Assembly: GCF_002280675.1 (NCBI RefSeq) | Contig: NZ_NCEN01000004.1 | Location: 186,001 to 250,000 of the forward strand | DNA: 64,000 bases | Reading direction: 5' to 3' | Source of the DNA: Novosphingobium sp. 32-60-15 | GTDB lineage: Bacteria > Pseudomonadota > Alphaproteobacteria > Sphingomonadales > Sphingomonadaceae | Shown: in pieces, positions 33,426-42,580 of the stretch | How positions within the stretch are numbered: position 1 is the first letter of the stretch | How the letters are laid out: every line of letters begins with the position of its first letter | Notes under the pieces: model-generated | What the model was told of the DNA's origin: nothing | Seen by the model: only the letters and a program-made list of their open reading frames with translations | Databases searched by the model: none | Program-made: the position numbers and the translations under genes

Positions 33426-34379
33426 GAGCCTGATTCAAAATTATCCTTCGTAAATTCATAACCTTGCGATGCGGCGGGCGAAGAGCTGGATCGAGGCTAT
33501 GAACAGCCATGCGGTTGCTGACGCGATGGTTTGCTCGAAATCCTTGGCCAATCGGCGGTTTCGATTCAGCCATGCCAGCGTCCGCTCTACGACCCAACGG
33601 CGTGGAAGGACCACGAAACCCCTGGCGGTATCGGACCGTTTGACGATCTCGAGGTTCCATTTGCCGATCCGGCTCAGCGCCTGCCGGAGTTTGTCTCCAG
33701 CATAGCCGCCATCGGCAAACACATGGCGCAGCCACGGGAAACGCTTGATGATCTCGGTCAGCACCAGCGGTGCACCGTCTCTGTCCTGAATGTCGGCGGT
33801 GTGGATCACGGCGTGGACCAGATTGCCCTCGGTGTCGGTGAGGATGTGGCGCTTGCGGCCCTTGATCTTCTTGCCCGCATCATAGCCGTGAGGACCGCCG
33901 GATTCGGTGGTTTTGACGCTCTGGCTGTCGATGACCCCGGCACTGGGCGAGGCATCGCGCCCGGTCGCCTCGCGTCCGATCAGCAATAGGGCATGATTGA
34001 GCGACAACCAGAGCCGGTTGTCCCGCCAAAGGTAAAACCAGCGCCGCACTGTCGAGACCGGCGGAAAGCACGGTGGCAGCATCCGCCACGGCAGACCGCC
34101 GCGCAACAGATACAGGATCGCCTCGATAATCCGCCGCAGCGGCCACTTGCGCGGACGGCCCACATGCGACGGCGGCGGCAAAAACGGCTCAAGCAGCGCC
34201 CATTCAGCGTCGGTCAAATCACTTGGCAAAGCCAAGTCCGCGCGGGCATACTGCGTCCGAGTGGTGTCGGTCCACATCGTTGATCTCCGGTAGTCTTCGC
34301 AAAACCACCTGAATCAACGACTTGGGCTGGCGTCAAGCTAACCCACTGATACCACTCAACTTAGTTTCGGATCAGGCAC
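33426..34379 (-). mobile_element. IS5-family (IS1031-type) insertion sequence
   Basis: A complete 954-bp insertion sequence. The ends GAGCCTGATTCAAAATTA (33426-33443) and, read from the other side, GTGCCTGATCCGAAACTA (34379-34362) match at 14 of 18 positions. The element is flanked by TTA on both sides (33423-33425 and 34380-34382), a 3-bp duplication of TNA type as expected for the IS1031 group. One intact transposase gene fills it. It is inserted just upstream of the membrane-anchored regulator gene. Confidence 0.9.
33456..34277 (-). CDS. IS5-family transposase
   Basis: DDE transposase of 273 residues, intact. The N-terminal part shows LTDAEWALLEPFLPPP and RRIIEAILYLLRGGLPWRMLP. The catalytic triad is visible as VIDSQSVKTTE (Asp), FADGGYAGDKL (Asp) and RRWVVERTLAWLNRNRRLAKDFE (Glu in the Y/V-(2)-R-(3)-E-(6)-K-like signature). 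No frameshift is needed. The element should therefore be capable of moving. Confidence 0.95.
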   Translation of the reverse strand: MWTDTTRTQYARADLALPSDLTDAEWALLEPFLPPPSHVGRPRKWPLRRIIEAILYLLRGGLPWRMLPPCFPPVSTVRRWFYLWRDNRLWLSLNHALLLIGREATGRDASPSAGVIDSQSVKTTESGGPHGYDAGKKIKGRKRHILTDTEGNLVHAVIHTADIQDRDGAPLVLTEIIKRFPWLRHVFADGGYAGDKLRQALSRIGKWNLEIVKRSDTARGFVVLPRRWVVERTLAWLNRNRRLAKDFEQTIASATAWLFIASIQLFARRIARL

Positions 34380-34382
34380 TTA

Positions 34383-34716
34383 GAGAGTACCTGTGCACAT
34401 TCAATCAACCGGCAGAAACAGCAATCTAGGTAAAATCAGATAGATGTCGAACGATTTTTACATCCGACGTCGACCTATGCCTATGCGGTCCTAACTGGCC
34501 CTTTGGGGAAAAGTTCCCAAAAATTATAGAAAGGTGACATTTTTGCCAGGGAAAATCATTTGACGGATAGTCCCTAACGAACGTTTACCATGATTGCGCG
34601 ACTCAGCATCATTAGCTAGCGTAACAGAGTGAGCACTTTCATATATGGAGCGTGCCACAATTGCAGAACAGAATGCGAAGATCGTTTTGTCCTAAGCCCT
34701 AACCAATGTCGGATTT
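34383..34716. other. Intergenic region without a gene
   Basis: 334 bp between the IS element and the acyl-CoA ligase stop. No frame of credible length or ribosome binding site was found. It is AT-rich and holds a weak imperfect hairpin near 34501-34521 (TTGGGGAA/TTCCCAA) and a fragment probably originally upstream of the LuxR-type gene before the IS inserted. Confidence 0.6.
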
Positions 34717-36327
34717 TCAAGACGAAGCCCATTGATAGCTGGCAAACTGCACACGCAGGTCTTTCTTGCTGATCTTTCCGGTTCCCGTATGCGGAATTTG
34801 ATCTACGAACGCTACCGCGTCGGGCACCCACCACTTCGCAACATGACCTGCCAGAAAATCGCGCAGATCGTCCTCTGATACTTCTGCGCCGGGCTTTTTG
34901 ACCACGATGAGCAAAGGCCGCTCGTCCCATTTGGGATGGGACACTCCAATTGCAGCAGCTTCGGCGACAGCGGGATGGCCTATTGCCGCGTTTTCCAACT
35001 CGACCGAACTTATCCATTCACCGCCTGATTTGATCACATCTTTCGTGCGATCCGTCAGTTGCAGGGTGCCATCAGGGTAAATCAAGCCAACGTCGCCGGT
35101 GTCAAACCATTGACCCGCAGTAACCGCGTCTTGTTCCGCTTTGAAGTAGCGCTTTACCACCCAAGGCCCCCGCACTTGCAGGGCCCCGGCAGTTGTGCCG
35201 TCGCGTGGCAGTACTTTGCCCGGATCATCCAGATCGACGCAGCGGATCTCTACACCGAATGGCGGACGCCCTTGCATCGATTTGACGGTGACTTTCTCAT
35301 CAAACGTCAATTCATTCCAATTCCACGTTTCAGCACCGGTAGTGCCGATGGGCGAAGTTTCGGTCATCCCCCATGCGTGAGCCACACGGATGCCCTGGCG
35401 CATGAGGCGTTCAATCATTGCACGCGGCATAGCCGAGCCACCACATACGACAGTTTCGAGGCTTGGGGGGAAATGACCTCCGTTGGCATCGATATGCTGT
35501 AGCAAGGCCATCCATACGGTTGGCACGCCCGCCGAACATGTCACCTTTTCGCGTTCGATAAGGCCGCACAAAACCGCGCCTTCATTGACGGCGGAATAGA
35601 CAAATTTTGCTCCGGCAGCAGCACCAGCCCACGGCAAGCCCCAACTGGCAGCGTGGAACATCGGCACGATCGGCAGCATGACCGAACGGCAATCCATTCC
35701 GAACACCGGCGGGCTAATCGCGCTTAAGGCGTGCAGCATGGTGGACCGGTTTTCGTAGATTACGCCTTTGGGGTTTCCGGTCGTGCCACTCGTGTAACAC
35801 AACATACAAGCATCGCGTTCGTCGCCGTCAGACCATTCTGTTTGACCGTCTTCCTCCCCGATCCATTCTTCAAAATGGATTGCAGGTTCGCTGCTGTCGA
35901 AACAGATGTAATGTTCAATGGTGGGCCAGCGGGGCTTCATCCGTTCAACAATGGGCGCCCAGACCTTGTCAAACAGCAACACGCGATCTTCGGCATGGTT
36001 GACGATATAGTCGAGTTGATCATCAAACAGACGCGGATTGATGGTGTGAAGAATTCCGCCCGCGCCGACCGCGCCGTACCACGTGACCAGATGGCGCGAA
36101 TGGTTCATCGCCAGCGTTGCAATCCTGTCGCCAGACTGGATGCCGAGGCGGCGCAAAGCTTGTGTCATGCGTAAGGCATCATGGCGGATGCCCGACCAGT
36201 TGGTACGCGTTTCCGCTCCATCGGCCCAGAGACTAACAATTTCACGCGAGCCATGTTCGCGCGCAGCGTAATCGATCAGGTGTGTTACCCGCAGCTTCCA
36301 GTCCTGCATTGCGCCCAGCTGCTGCAT
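34717..36327 (-). CDS. Fatty acyl-CoA ligase (AMP-forming)
   Basis: Activates medium- or long-chain fatty acids to CoA thioesters by an acyl-AMP intermediate. The P-loop-like motif is MLCYTSGTTGNPKGV, followed by HAWGMTETSPIGT (A5), WFDTGDVGLIYPDGTLQLTDRTKDVIKSGGEWIS (A7/A8), and the catalytic C-terminal lysine in HTGTGKISKKDLR. 536 residues is typical of AlkK-like ligases. The ATG at 36327 has GGAGAG upstream. The gene lies 21 bp downstream of dnaE on the same strand. Confidence 0.92.
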   Translation of the reverse strand: MQQLGAMQDWKLRVTHLIDYAAREHGSREIVSLWADGAETRTNWSGIRHDALRMTQALRRLGIQSGDRIATLAMNHSRHLVTWYGAVGAGGILHTINPRLFDDQLDYIVNHAEDRVLLFDKVWAPIVERMKPRWPTIEHYICFDSSEPAIHFEEWIGEEDGQTEWSDGDERDACMLCYTSGTTGNPKGVIYENRSTMLHALSAISPPVFGMDCRSVMLPIVPMFHAASWGLPWAGAAAGAKFVYSAVNEGAVLCGLIEREKVTCSAGVPTVWMALLQHIDANGGHFPPSLETVVCGGSAMPRAMIERLMRQGIRVAHAWGMTETSPIGTTGAETWNWNELTFDEKVTVKSMQGRPPFGVEIRCVDLDDPGKVLPRDGTTAGALQVRGPWVVKRYFKAEQDAVTAGQWFDTGDVGLIYPDGTLQLTDRTKDVIKSGGEWISSVELENAAIGHPAVAEAAAIGVSHPKWDERPLLIVVKKPGAEVSEDDLRDFLAGHVAKWWVPDAVAFVDQIPHTGTGKISKKDLRVQFASYQWASS

Positions 36328-36348
36328 CAGATCTCTCTCCGGTTATTG

Positions 36349-39300
36349 TTATTCCACCAGCCGCAGATGCCTTTCCGGCCTTGCGGTCAGCGCCACATTG
36401 GCAAGTCCTTCTATCGGAATCAATCGTTCGATTAAATCGCTATCAAGTTTAAAATTGTTGCCAAGCCGGACAAGTGGTTCACGCGCCCCCCCGGTCTTCA
36501 GCCGCGCCAGCACCTCACCCTTGGCTTCGCTGTCGCGCGGCAGCAGAAGGGCAAGTTCGGCAATGGCTTCGGGCCGGGTGACTTCAAGCTGCAATTGCAT
36601 ACGCGATGCACTGGTCACTGACGCCAAAGGACGCGCTCCACGCACCGTTACGCGCGGCGCCTCATCCGGGTTTGGTCGATCAAGCTCAACGTTGAGAAGA
36701 ACGCAGGTACCCTCTTTCGCCCATTGCTGGAACGGTTCGACCAGACTTTCTTCAAAGCAAGAGGCAGAGAACAGGCCGGTGCTGTCCGAGAAATCTGCCA
36801 TGACGAAGTCCTTGCCCTTCTTCGTCTTGCGCTTCTGCACGTTCTCAACCAACGCGGCCATGACAGCAGCCGAGCGGCCCGCCGCTTCGCCCGTGCTACC
36901 AATCAAGCTGCCAAATGTGCGCGCACCGTTGGCCGATGCGACAGCGCGATATTCCTCAACCGGATGCGCCGCGAAATAGAAGCCGAAGTTCTCTCGCTCA
37001 GCCGTCATCTGATCCGAACGCGACCATGGCTTTGTATCAGCAAGGCGCGTGGCGGGCACCGCGTGATCGTCACCTCCAAACAGGCCGCCCTGCCCCGAAG
37101 TGCGCGAGCGCGAGGCTTCGTCGGCCACCGCCATCAGCAATTCGGCGTTGGCGATAACTTGCGCACGGTTTGGTTCAAGGCAATCAAGCGCGCCGCCTGC
37201 AGCCAAAGCTTCCAACTGCCGCCGGTTCATTGAGCCTGCCGGAATGCGTCGGAACAAGTCATCAAGCGATGCAAATGCGCCCTTGGTTTCGCGTTCCTCG
37301 ACGATCTGTTCCATCGCCTTTTCGCCAACGTTGCGAAGGCCCGCCAAGGCATAGCGCACGGCATAGCCATCATGCGTGCGCTCAACCGTAAATTCGGCAA
37401 CCGAGTGATTGATGTCAGGCCCTGCCAACGCCACGTTGTTGCGGCGCATGTCATCGACAAAGATCGCAAGCTTTTCCGACTGGTGCATATCAAAGCACAT
37501 CGAAGCGGCATAAAATTCGTGCGGGTAGTGCGTCTTGAGCCATGCGGTTTGATAGGCAAGCAGCGCATAGGCGGCTGCGTGGGATTTGTTGAAGCCATAG
37601 CCTGCGAACTTGTCGATCAAATCGAAAAGTTCATTGGCCTTGCCCTTTTCAATGCCGGAAACGGTTTTGCAGCCATCGGCAAAGCGCTGGCGCTGGGCAT
37701 CCATTTCCTTCTGGTCTTTTTTGCCCATCGCGCGGCGCAAAAGGTCGGCATCGCCGAGCGAATAGCCCGCGAGGATCTGCGCGGCTTGCATGACCTGTTC
37801 CTGATAAACGAAAATCCCGTAAGTTTCGGCCAGGATCACGCTCAGTTTTTCGTGAGGATATTCAATCGCCTCAAGCCCGTTCTTGCGGCGGCCAAACAGC
37901 GGGATGTTGTCCATTGGCCCCGGGCGATAGAGCGAGACGAGCGCGATAATGTCACCAAAGTTGGTCGGCTTTACCGCCGCCAGCGTGCGCCGCATGCCTT
38001 CGGATTCCAGCTGGAACACGCCGACCGTATCGCCCGATTGGAGCAGTTTGTAAGTCTGTTCATCATCCCATGCGAGAGCAGACAGATCAATGTCGATCTG
38101 GCGCTTGCCGAGCAAGTCCACCGCCTTGCGCAAGACTGACAGCGTTTTGAGGCCGAGAAAGTCGAACTTGACCAACCCGGCATCTTCAACGTGCTTCATG
38201 TCGAACTGCGTCACCGGCATGTCGGAGCGCGGATCGCGGTAGAGCGGCACGAGTTGCGCCAAGGGGCGGTCACCGATCACCACACCGGCGGCGTGAGTGG
38301 AACTGTTGCGGGGCAAACCTTCAAGCTGCATCGCAAGATCGATCAGGCGTTTGACCTCGGGATCGCGGTCATATTCGCGCTTCAGTTCGAGTACGCCGTT
38401 CAAGGCGCGCGGCAATGGCCAAGGGTCTGTCGGATGGTTGGGCACCATCTTGCACAGCCGGTCGGTCTGGCCATAGCTCATTTGCAGGATGCGGCCTGTA
38501 TCGCGCAGCACCGCACGGGCCTTCAGCTTGCCGAACGTGATGATCTGGGCGACGTGGTCCTGCCCGTACTTTTGCTGGACATAGCGGATAACCTCGCCGC
38601 GCCGCGTTTCGCAGAAGTCGATATCGAAGTCTGGCATGGAAACGCGTTCAGGGTTGAGGAAGCGTTCGAACAGCAGTCCTAGCTTGATCGGGTCAAGATC
38701 GGTAATGGTCAGCGCCCACGCCACCAGCGAGCCTGCACCGGAGCCACGCCCCGGCCCAACCGGAATGCCTTGGTCCTTGGCCCACTTGATAAAATCGGCA
38801 ACGATCAGGAAGTACCCGCCAAAGCCCATGCGGTTGATGATGCCGACTTCAAATTCCAGCCGCTGACGATAGCCGCAGACTTCTTCCCACACGCCAACCG
38901 CTGCAAGTTGCGGATAGTCCGCCGCGTCAGGTTCAACGTCAGGCCCGATGCACAACACGCGTTCCAGTTCTTCGTGCGTGTCTTCGGGATAATAAGGGCG
39001 CAGCCGCAGAACGAGGCCCTTTCGACTATCGGCCGCGCACATCCGCGCTTCGCCTTCCTGATCGCCTGCAAGGCTAGGCAGGATTGGCTTGCGCTTTGGC
39101 GGCATCACCGCGCAGCGTTGCGCGACGACCAGCGTATTGGCGATGGCTTCGGGAAGGTCCTTGAACAATTCCTCCATCACTTCGGCAGGTTTGATCCACC
39201 ATTCACGGCTTGAACGGGGGCGATCAGTGCTGTCGACGTGGGTTGAACTGGCGATGCACAACATAGCATCGTGCGCTTCGTAAAAACCTCGTTCGGCAAA

Positions 39301-39939
39301 GCATGCCGGGTTTGTGGCAACCAGCGGCAAGTCGCGCGCATAGGCAAGATCGATCAGCGCCGCTTCGGCTGCGTCCTCAACCGGATCATTGCGGCGGGCC
39401 AGTTCAATGTAGAGCCGGTTCGGGAACAGTTCTTGCAACCGGTCAGCATAGGCTAGCGCCGCAGCTTCCTGTTCACCGCCAAACAACCGCGTGAGCGCAC
39501 CTTCACCCGAAGCTGTAAGGCATATCAGGCCACCGGTGTGGCCGACAAGGTCTGCCAGCATGACATGCGGCGCAAATTCGAGAGGCCTGTCCAAGTGTGC
39601 GCGGCTGACGAGGTGGCACAAGTTGTCATAGCCCACCGTATCCTGCGCATAGAGCGCAAGCCAATCAATGGTAGGCTGGGTTGTGCCAAATCCGGTCGCC
39701 GCACCCTCGCGTTCAGGTCGTGCGACGGCGAGCATCGTGCCGATAACCGGTTGAACGCCCATTTCCTTGCACGCTTTGGCAAAGGCGACCGAGCCATAAA
39801 GGCCGTTCCGGTCGGTAATCGCCACGCCGGGAAAGCCACGCTCAGCCGCTGTTTTGGCAATGGCCTTGGGGTCCACGGCCCCGTCGAGCATCGTGTAGGA
39901 CGAAAAGACGCGAAGCGGGACGAACGTGGCATGGGGCAT
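36349..39939 (-). CDS. dnaE: DNA polymerase III alpha subunit
   Basis: Replicative polymerase catalytic subunit, 1196 residues. Order: PHP domain (from FVPLRVFSSYTMLDGAVDP), the C-family polymerase core with GPGRGSGAGSLVAWAL and the catalytic SMPDFDIDFCE, then YGIFVYQEQVMQAA, the helix-hairpin-helix near NVGEKAMEQIVEER, and a C-terminal OB fold. The PHP start lacks both histidines of the usual HxH (Pro and Phe instead), so PHP metal-dependent activity is unlikely. Downstream is an acyl-CoA ligase gene and upstream a terminator hairpin. Confidence 0.97.
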   Translation of the reverse strand: MPHATFVPLRVFSSYTMLDGAVDPKAIAKTAAERGFPGVAITDRNGLYGSVAFAKACKEMGVQPVIGTMLAVARPEREGAATGFGTTQPTIDWLALYAQDTVGYDNLCHLVSRAHLDRPLEFAPHVMLADLVGHTGGLICLTASGEGALTRLFGGEQEAAALAYADRLQELFPNRLYIELARRNDPVEDAAEAALIDLAYARDLPLVATNPACFAERGFYEAHDAMLCIASSTHVDSTDRPRSSREWWIKPAEVMEELFKDLPEAIANTLVVAQRCAVMPPKRKPILPSLAGDQEGEARMCAADSRKGLVLRLRPYYPEDTHEELERVLCIGPDVEPDAADYPQLAAVGVWEEVCGYRQRLEFEVGIINRMGFGGYFLIVADFIKWAKDQGIPVGPGRGSGAGSLVAWALTITDLDPIKLGLLFERFLNPERVSMPDFDIDFCETRRGEVIRYVQQKYGQDHVAQIITFGKLKARAVLRDTGRILQMSYGQTDRLCKMVPNHPTDPWPLPRALNGVLELKREYDRDPEVKRLIDLAMQLEGLPRNSSTHAAGVVIGDRPLAQLVPLYRDPRSDMPVTQFDMKHVEDAGLVKFDFLGLKTLSVLRKAVDLLGKRQIDIDLSALAWDDEQTYKLLQSGDTVGVFQLESEGMRRTLAAVKPTNFGDIIALVSLYRPGPMDNIPLFGRRKNGLEAIEYPHEKLSVILAETYGIFVYQEQVMQAAQILAGYSLGDADLLRRAMGKKDQKEMDAQRQRFADGCKTVSGIEKGKANELFDLIDKFAGYGFNKSHAAAYALLAYQTAWLKTHYPHEFYAASMCFDMHQSEKLAIFVDDMRRNNVALAGPDINHSVAEFTVERTHDGYAVRYALAGLRNVGEKAMEQIVEERETKGAFASLDDLFRRIPAGSMNRRQLEALAAGGALDCLEPNRAQVIANAELLMAVADEASRSRTSGQGGLFGGDDHAVPATRLADTKPWSRSDQMTAERENFGFYFAAHPVEEYRAVASANGARTFGSLIGSTGEAAGRSAAVMAALVENVQKRKTKKGKDFVMADFSDSTGLFSASCFEESLVEPFQQWAKEGTCVLLNVELDRPNPDEAPRVTVRGARPLASVTSASRMQLQLEVTRPEAIAELALLLPRDSEAKGEVLARLKTGGAREPLVRLGNNFKLDSDLIERLIPIEGLANVALTARPERHLRLVE

Positions 39940-39954
39940 GGCTAACAGGTAAGC

Positions 39955-39993
39955 AAAAGGCCGCAGTCTTTCGAGTGGTGTGGCCTTTTTTTC
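39955..39993. terminator. Terminator between the peroxidase gene and dnaE
   Basis: AAAAGGCCGCA (39955-39965) pairs with TGTGGCCTTTT (39979-39989) in an 11-bp stem with one G-U pair. On the minus strand it is followed by TTTTGC after GGCC, terminating the glutathione peroxidase transcript ahead of dnaE; the plus strand has a longer T-run. Confidence 0.7.
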
Positions 39994-40014
39994 CCCTGTT
40001 GTAAGCGTCGCGCT

Positions 40015-40503
40015 TCAGAGCAGCGCTTCAATGTCTTTCGCAATGCTTTCCGGCTTGTCGGTTGATGCGTAGCGGCGCACCACTTTGCCATCGCGGCCGA
40101 TCAGGAACTTGGTGAAGTTCCACTTGATTGCCTTGGTCCCAAGCACGCCGGGAGCTTCGGCCTTGAGCCATTCATAAAGCGGATCAGCGCCCGCACCATT
40201 GACTTCGATCTTGGCCATCAGCGGGAAGCTGAGGCCGAAGTTAACCTTGCAGAAGCTTTCGATTTCATCAGGGCCGCCGGGTTCCTGGCCACCAAACTGG
40301 TTGCAGGGGAAAGCCAGCACTTCAAATCCGCGCTCTCCATACTTTTTCCAGAGCGCTTCCAGCCCGTCATATTGCGGGGTGAAGCCACATTTGGACGCGG
40401 TGTTGACCACCAGCAAGACCTTGCCGACCTTTTCGGCCAGATCAATCACCTCACCATTGGGCTTTTTCGCTTTGAAATCAGCGATAGTGTGTGGACCGCT
40501 CAT
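40015..40503 (-). CDS. Glutathione peroxidase family (thiol peroxidase)
   Basis: Reduces peroxides using glutathione or thioredoxin. The peroxidatic residue is cysteine, not selenocysteine: NTASKCGFTPQY (Cys39). The remaining catalytic residues are visible in AFPCNQFGGQEPG (Gln) and KWNFTKFLI (Trp, Asn). A second cysteine in FPCNQ is the usual resolving candidate region. About 162 residues is normal. The ATG at 40503 has GGGGAA eight bases upstream; the ATG at 40509 is too close to it. Confidence 0.95.
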   Translation of the reverse strand: MSGPHTIADFKAKKPNGEVIDLAEKVGKVLLVVNTASKCGFTPQYDGLEALWKKYGERGFEVLAFPCNQFGGQEPGGPDEIESFCKVNFGLSFPLMAKIEVNGAGADPLYEWLKAEAPGVLGTKAIKWNFTKFLIGRDGKVVRRYASTDKPESIAKDIEALL

Positions 40504-40530
40504 GTTCATTTCCCCATGTTCGCTAAACGA

Positions 40531-41223
40531 TTATGCCCCGCCGCCAATTGTCCGCAACACACCTTCGTGCAAGCGCACCACCCGATCCATGCGCAGTGCC
40601 AGACGTTCGTTGTGCGTCGCAATCAAAGCCGAACTGCCCTCGCCGCGCACCAGCTTGAGGAATTCCTCCAACACGCGATCAGCTGTGGCTTCATCAAGGT
40701 TGCCGGTTGGTTCATCGGCCAGAACCAACTCAGGCCGGTTGGCCAGCGCACGCGCCACGGCGACACGCTGCTGTTCACCACCCGAAAGCTGACTTGGTCG
40801 GTGATCCAGCCGTTGGCCAAGTCCCAATGCGCTGAGCAATTCAGTGGCCCGCACATCAGCCGTTGACCGTTCTGTCCCTGCCACAAGCTGCGGCAAAACG
40901 ACGTTTTCGAGCGCGTTGAAATCTGCCAGCAAGTGGTGGAACTGATAAACAAAGCCCAAATGATCGCGGCGCAGGGCCGTGCGATCATCGCCTGAAAGCT
41001 TTGATGCATCTGTCCCGGCAATCTCGATCAAACCTGAAAAGCCGCCTTCCAACAGGCCGATGGCTTGGAGCATCGTTGATTTGCCCGATCCCGAAGGACC
41101 CAGCAGCGCAACGATTTCGCCCGGCTGGATTTCAAGGTTAACCCCGCGCAAGACGTCAATCGTCACACCACCCTGACTGAAAGAGCGGCGCAGATCACGC
41201 AGACGGACAATCGGTTCATTCAT
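40531..41223 (-). CDS. lolD: Lipoprotein-releasing ABC transporter ATPase LolD
   Basis: ATPase that powers extraction of lipoproteins from the inner membrane toward LolA. Walker A is [11 protein letters not shown], the Q-loop is [18 protein letters not shown] (the LolD-type FxHLL motif), the signature is [15 protein letters not shown], and Walker B is [12 protein letters not shown]. 230 residues is normal. It overlaps the end of the permease gene by 8 bp. Confidence 0.95.
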   Translation of the reverse strand: MNEPIVRLRDLRRSFSQGGVTIDVLRGVNLEIQPGEIVALLGPSGSGKSTMLQAIGLLEGGFSGLIEIAGTDASKLSGDDRTALRRDHLGFVYQFHHLLADFNALENVVLPQLVAGTERSTADVRATELLSALGLGQRLDHRPSQLSGGEQQRVAVARALANRPELVLADEPTGNLDEATADRVLEEFLKLVRGEGSSALIATHNERLALRMDRVVRLHEGVLRTIGGGA

Positions 41224-42457
41224 AACGCAGCACCTGAACAGGATCCGTGCTTGCCGCCTTCATCGCCGGGTAAAGCGTGGCGAGGAAGCTGAACAACAAC
41301 GCCATCACGCTGATCGTTGCAATCTCGACAGGGTCGGACCGGCTTGGCAATTCGGTGAGGAACCGGATGGATGGATCCCACAGATTCTGGCCGGTCACAA
41401 ATTGAATGGCATTGACGATCGGTTGGCGGAAAAACAGGAATATGAAGCCTAGCAGCAGACCAGAAAGTGTGCCGAGCGCTCCGATCACGAAGCCGATGGT
41501 GACAAACACTTTCAGCAACGATTTGCGCGTTGCGCCCATTGTCCGCAAAATGGCAATGTCCCGCGTTTTGGCGCGCACCAACATGATCAGCGATGACAGG
41601 ATATTGAACACCGCCACCAGCACGATGATCGAAAGAACGACGAACATCGCCACCCGCTCAACTGCCAAGGCCTCGAACAAGCTGGCGTTCATCGTCCGCC
41701 AATCTGTGACAACGGCTTGCCCCGCCAGTTCCTGTTTGAGCGGGCCGAGCGTATCCATCACAGTATCGGCATTCTTCGTGGTCACCTCGATCATGCCAAT
41801 CGCATCACCACTGAGCAGCAGAGTTTGCGCATCCTGTATCGGCATGACGACATAGGCCTGATCGTAGTCGTAGATACCAATTTCGAACAGTGCCGAGACG
41901 GTATAGGCGATTTCTCGCGGTACGGTGCCAAATGGGGTGGAACGGCCTTGCGGATTGATGATCGTGATCGTGTCACCCACCCGTGCGCCAAGGTTTTCAG
42001 CGAGGCGCGCACCCAGCGCAACGTTGTTTGCACCGGGCCGCAGCGCGCCAATCACACCGTCGACGCGCTTGGCTTCGAGGTCCTTGATATCGCCAGCAGT
42101 GTTGCCGCGCACGAGAATGGCTTCTACCCGCCCGTTAAAACTGGCGAGTAGCGGCTGTTCGATCAGCGGCGAGGCATGGGTGACGCCCTCGGTCCGCTCA
42201 ACCTTTTTGAGGATTTCCTGCCAGTTATCGAGCCTGCCGCCGTAGGCCTGAATGATTGCATGACCGTTCAGCCCGACGATCTTGTCCAGAAGTTCAGCGC
42301 GAAAGCCGTTCATCACGCTCATCACGATGACTAGCGCAGCCACGCCAAGCATCACCGCGACCAGACTGATCCCGGCAACCAGCGCAATAAACGCCTCCCC
42401 TCGGCCAGGCATCATATAGCGCTTGGCAATGGTCCATTCGAACGGAGAGAGGATCAA
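41216..42457 (-). CDS. lolC: Lipoprotein-releasing ABC transporter permease LolC/LolE family
   Basis: Membrane subunit of the Lol exporter, 413 residues. One N-terminal helix ([27 protein letters not shown]) precedes a large periplasmic domain (about residues 50-265), followed by three C-terminal helices of the FtsX-like MacB/LolC type: [21 protein letters not shown], then [28 protein letters not shown], then [32 protein letters not shown]. Only one permease gene is present, so the complex is likely a homodimer with LolD, as in other alphaproteobacteria. Confidence 0.93.
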   Translation of the reverse strand: MILSPFEWTIAKRYMMPGRGEAFIALVAGISLVAVMLGVAALVIVMSVMNGFRAELLDKIVGLNGHAIIQAYGGRLDNWQEILKKVERTEGVTHASPLIEQPLLASFNGRVEAILVRGNTAGDIKDLEAKRVDGVIGALRPGANNVALGARLAENLGARVGDTITIINPQGRSTPFGTVPREIAYTVSALFEIGIYDYDQAYVVMPIQDAQTLLLSGDAIGMIEVTTKNADTVMDTLGPLKQELAGQAVVTDWRTMNASLFEALAVERVAMFVVLSIIVLVAVFNILSSLIMLVRAKTRDIAILRTMGATRKSLLKVFVTIGFVIGALGTLSGLLLGFIFLFFRQPIVNAIQFVTGQNLWDPSIRFLTELPSRSDPVEIATISVMALLFSFLATLYPAMKAASTDPVQVLRYE

Positions 42458-42580
42458 GCAGAGGCCCTTTTGGAAGATGTTAGCCTAATTGGCCTGCCCG
42501 GATGTAGGGCGCGGCGCAAAAAACGGCAATGGCTGTGCTATCCGCAATCTGCTTGAAGCGAAATGATTTGGACTTTGAGC

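Noticed and set aside
34501-34521. Hairpin TTGGGGAA/TTCCCAA in the IS-flanking intergenic region
   Set aside because: Imperfect, short and without T-run or adjacent gene end; likely chance.
34616-35017. 133-codon minus-strand frame overlapping the acyl-CoA ligase
   Set aside because: Out-of-frame reading of the ligase 3' end; no ribosome binding site or domain.
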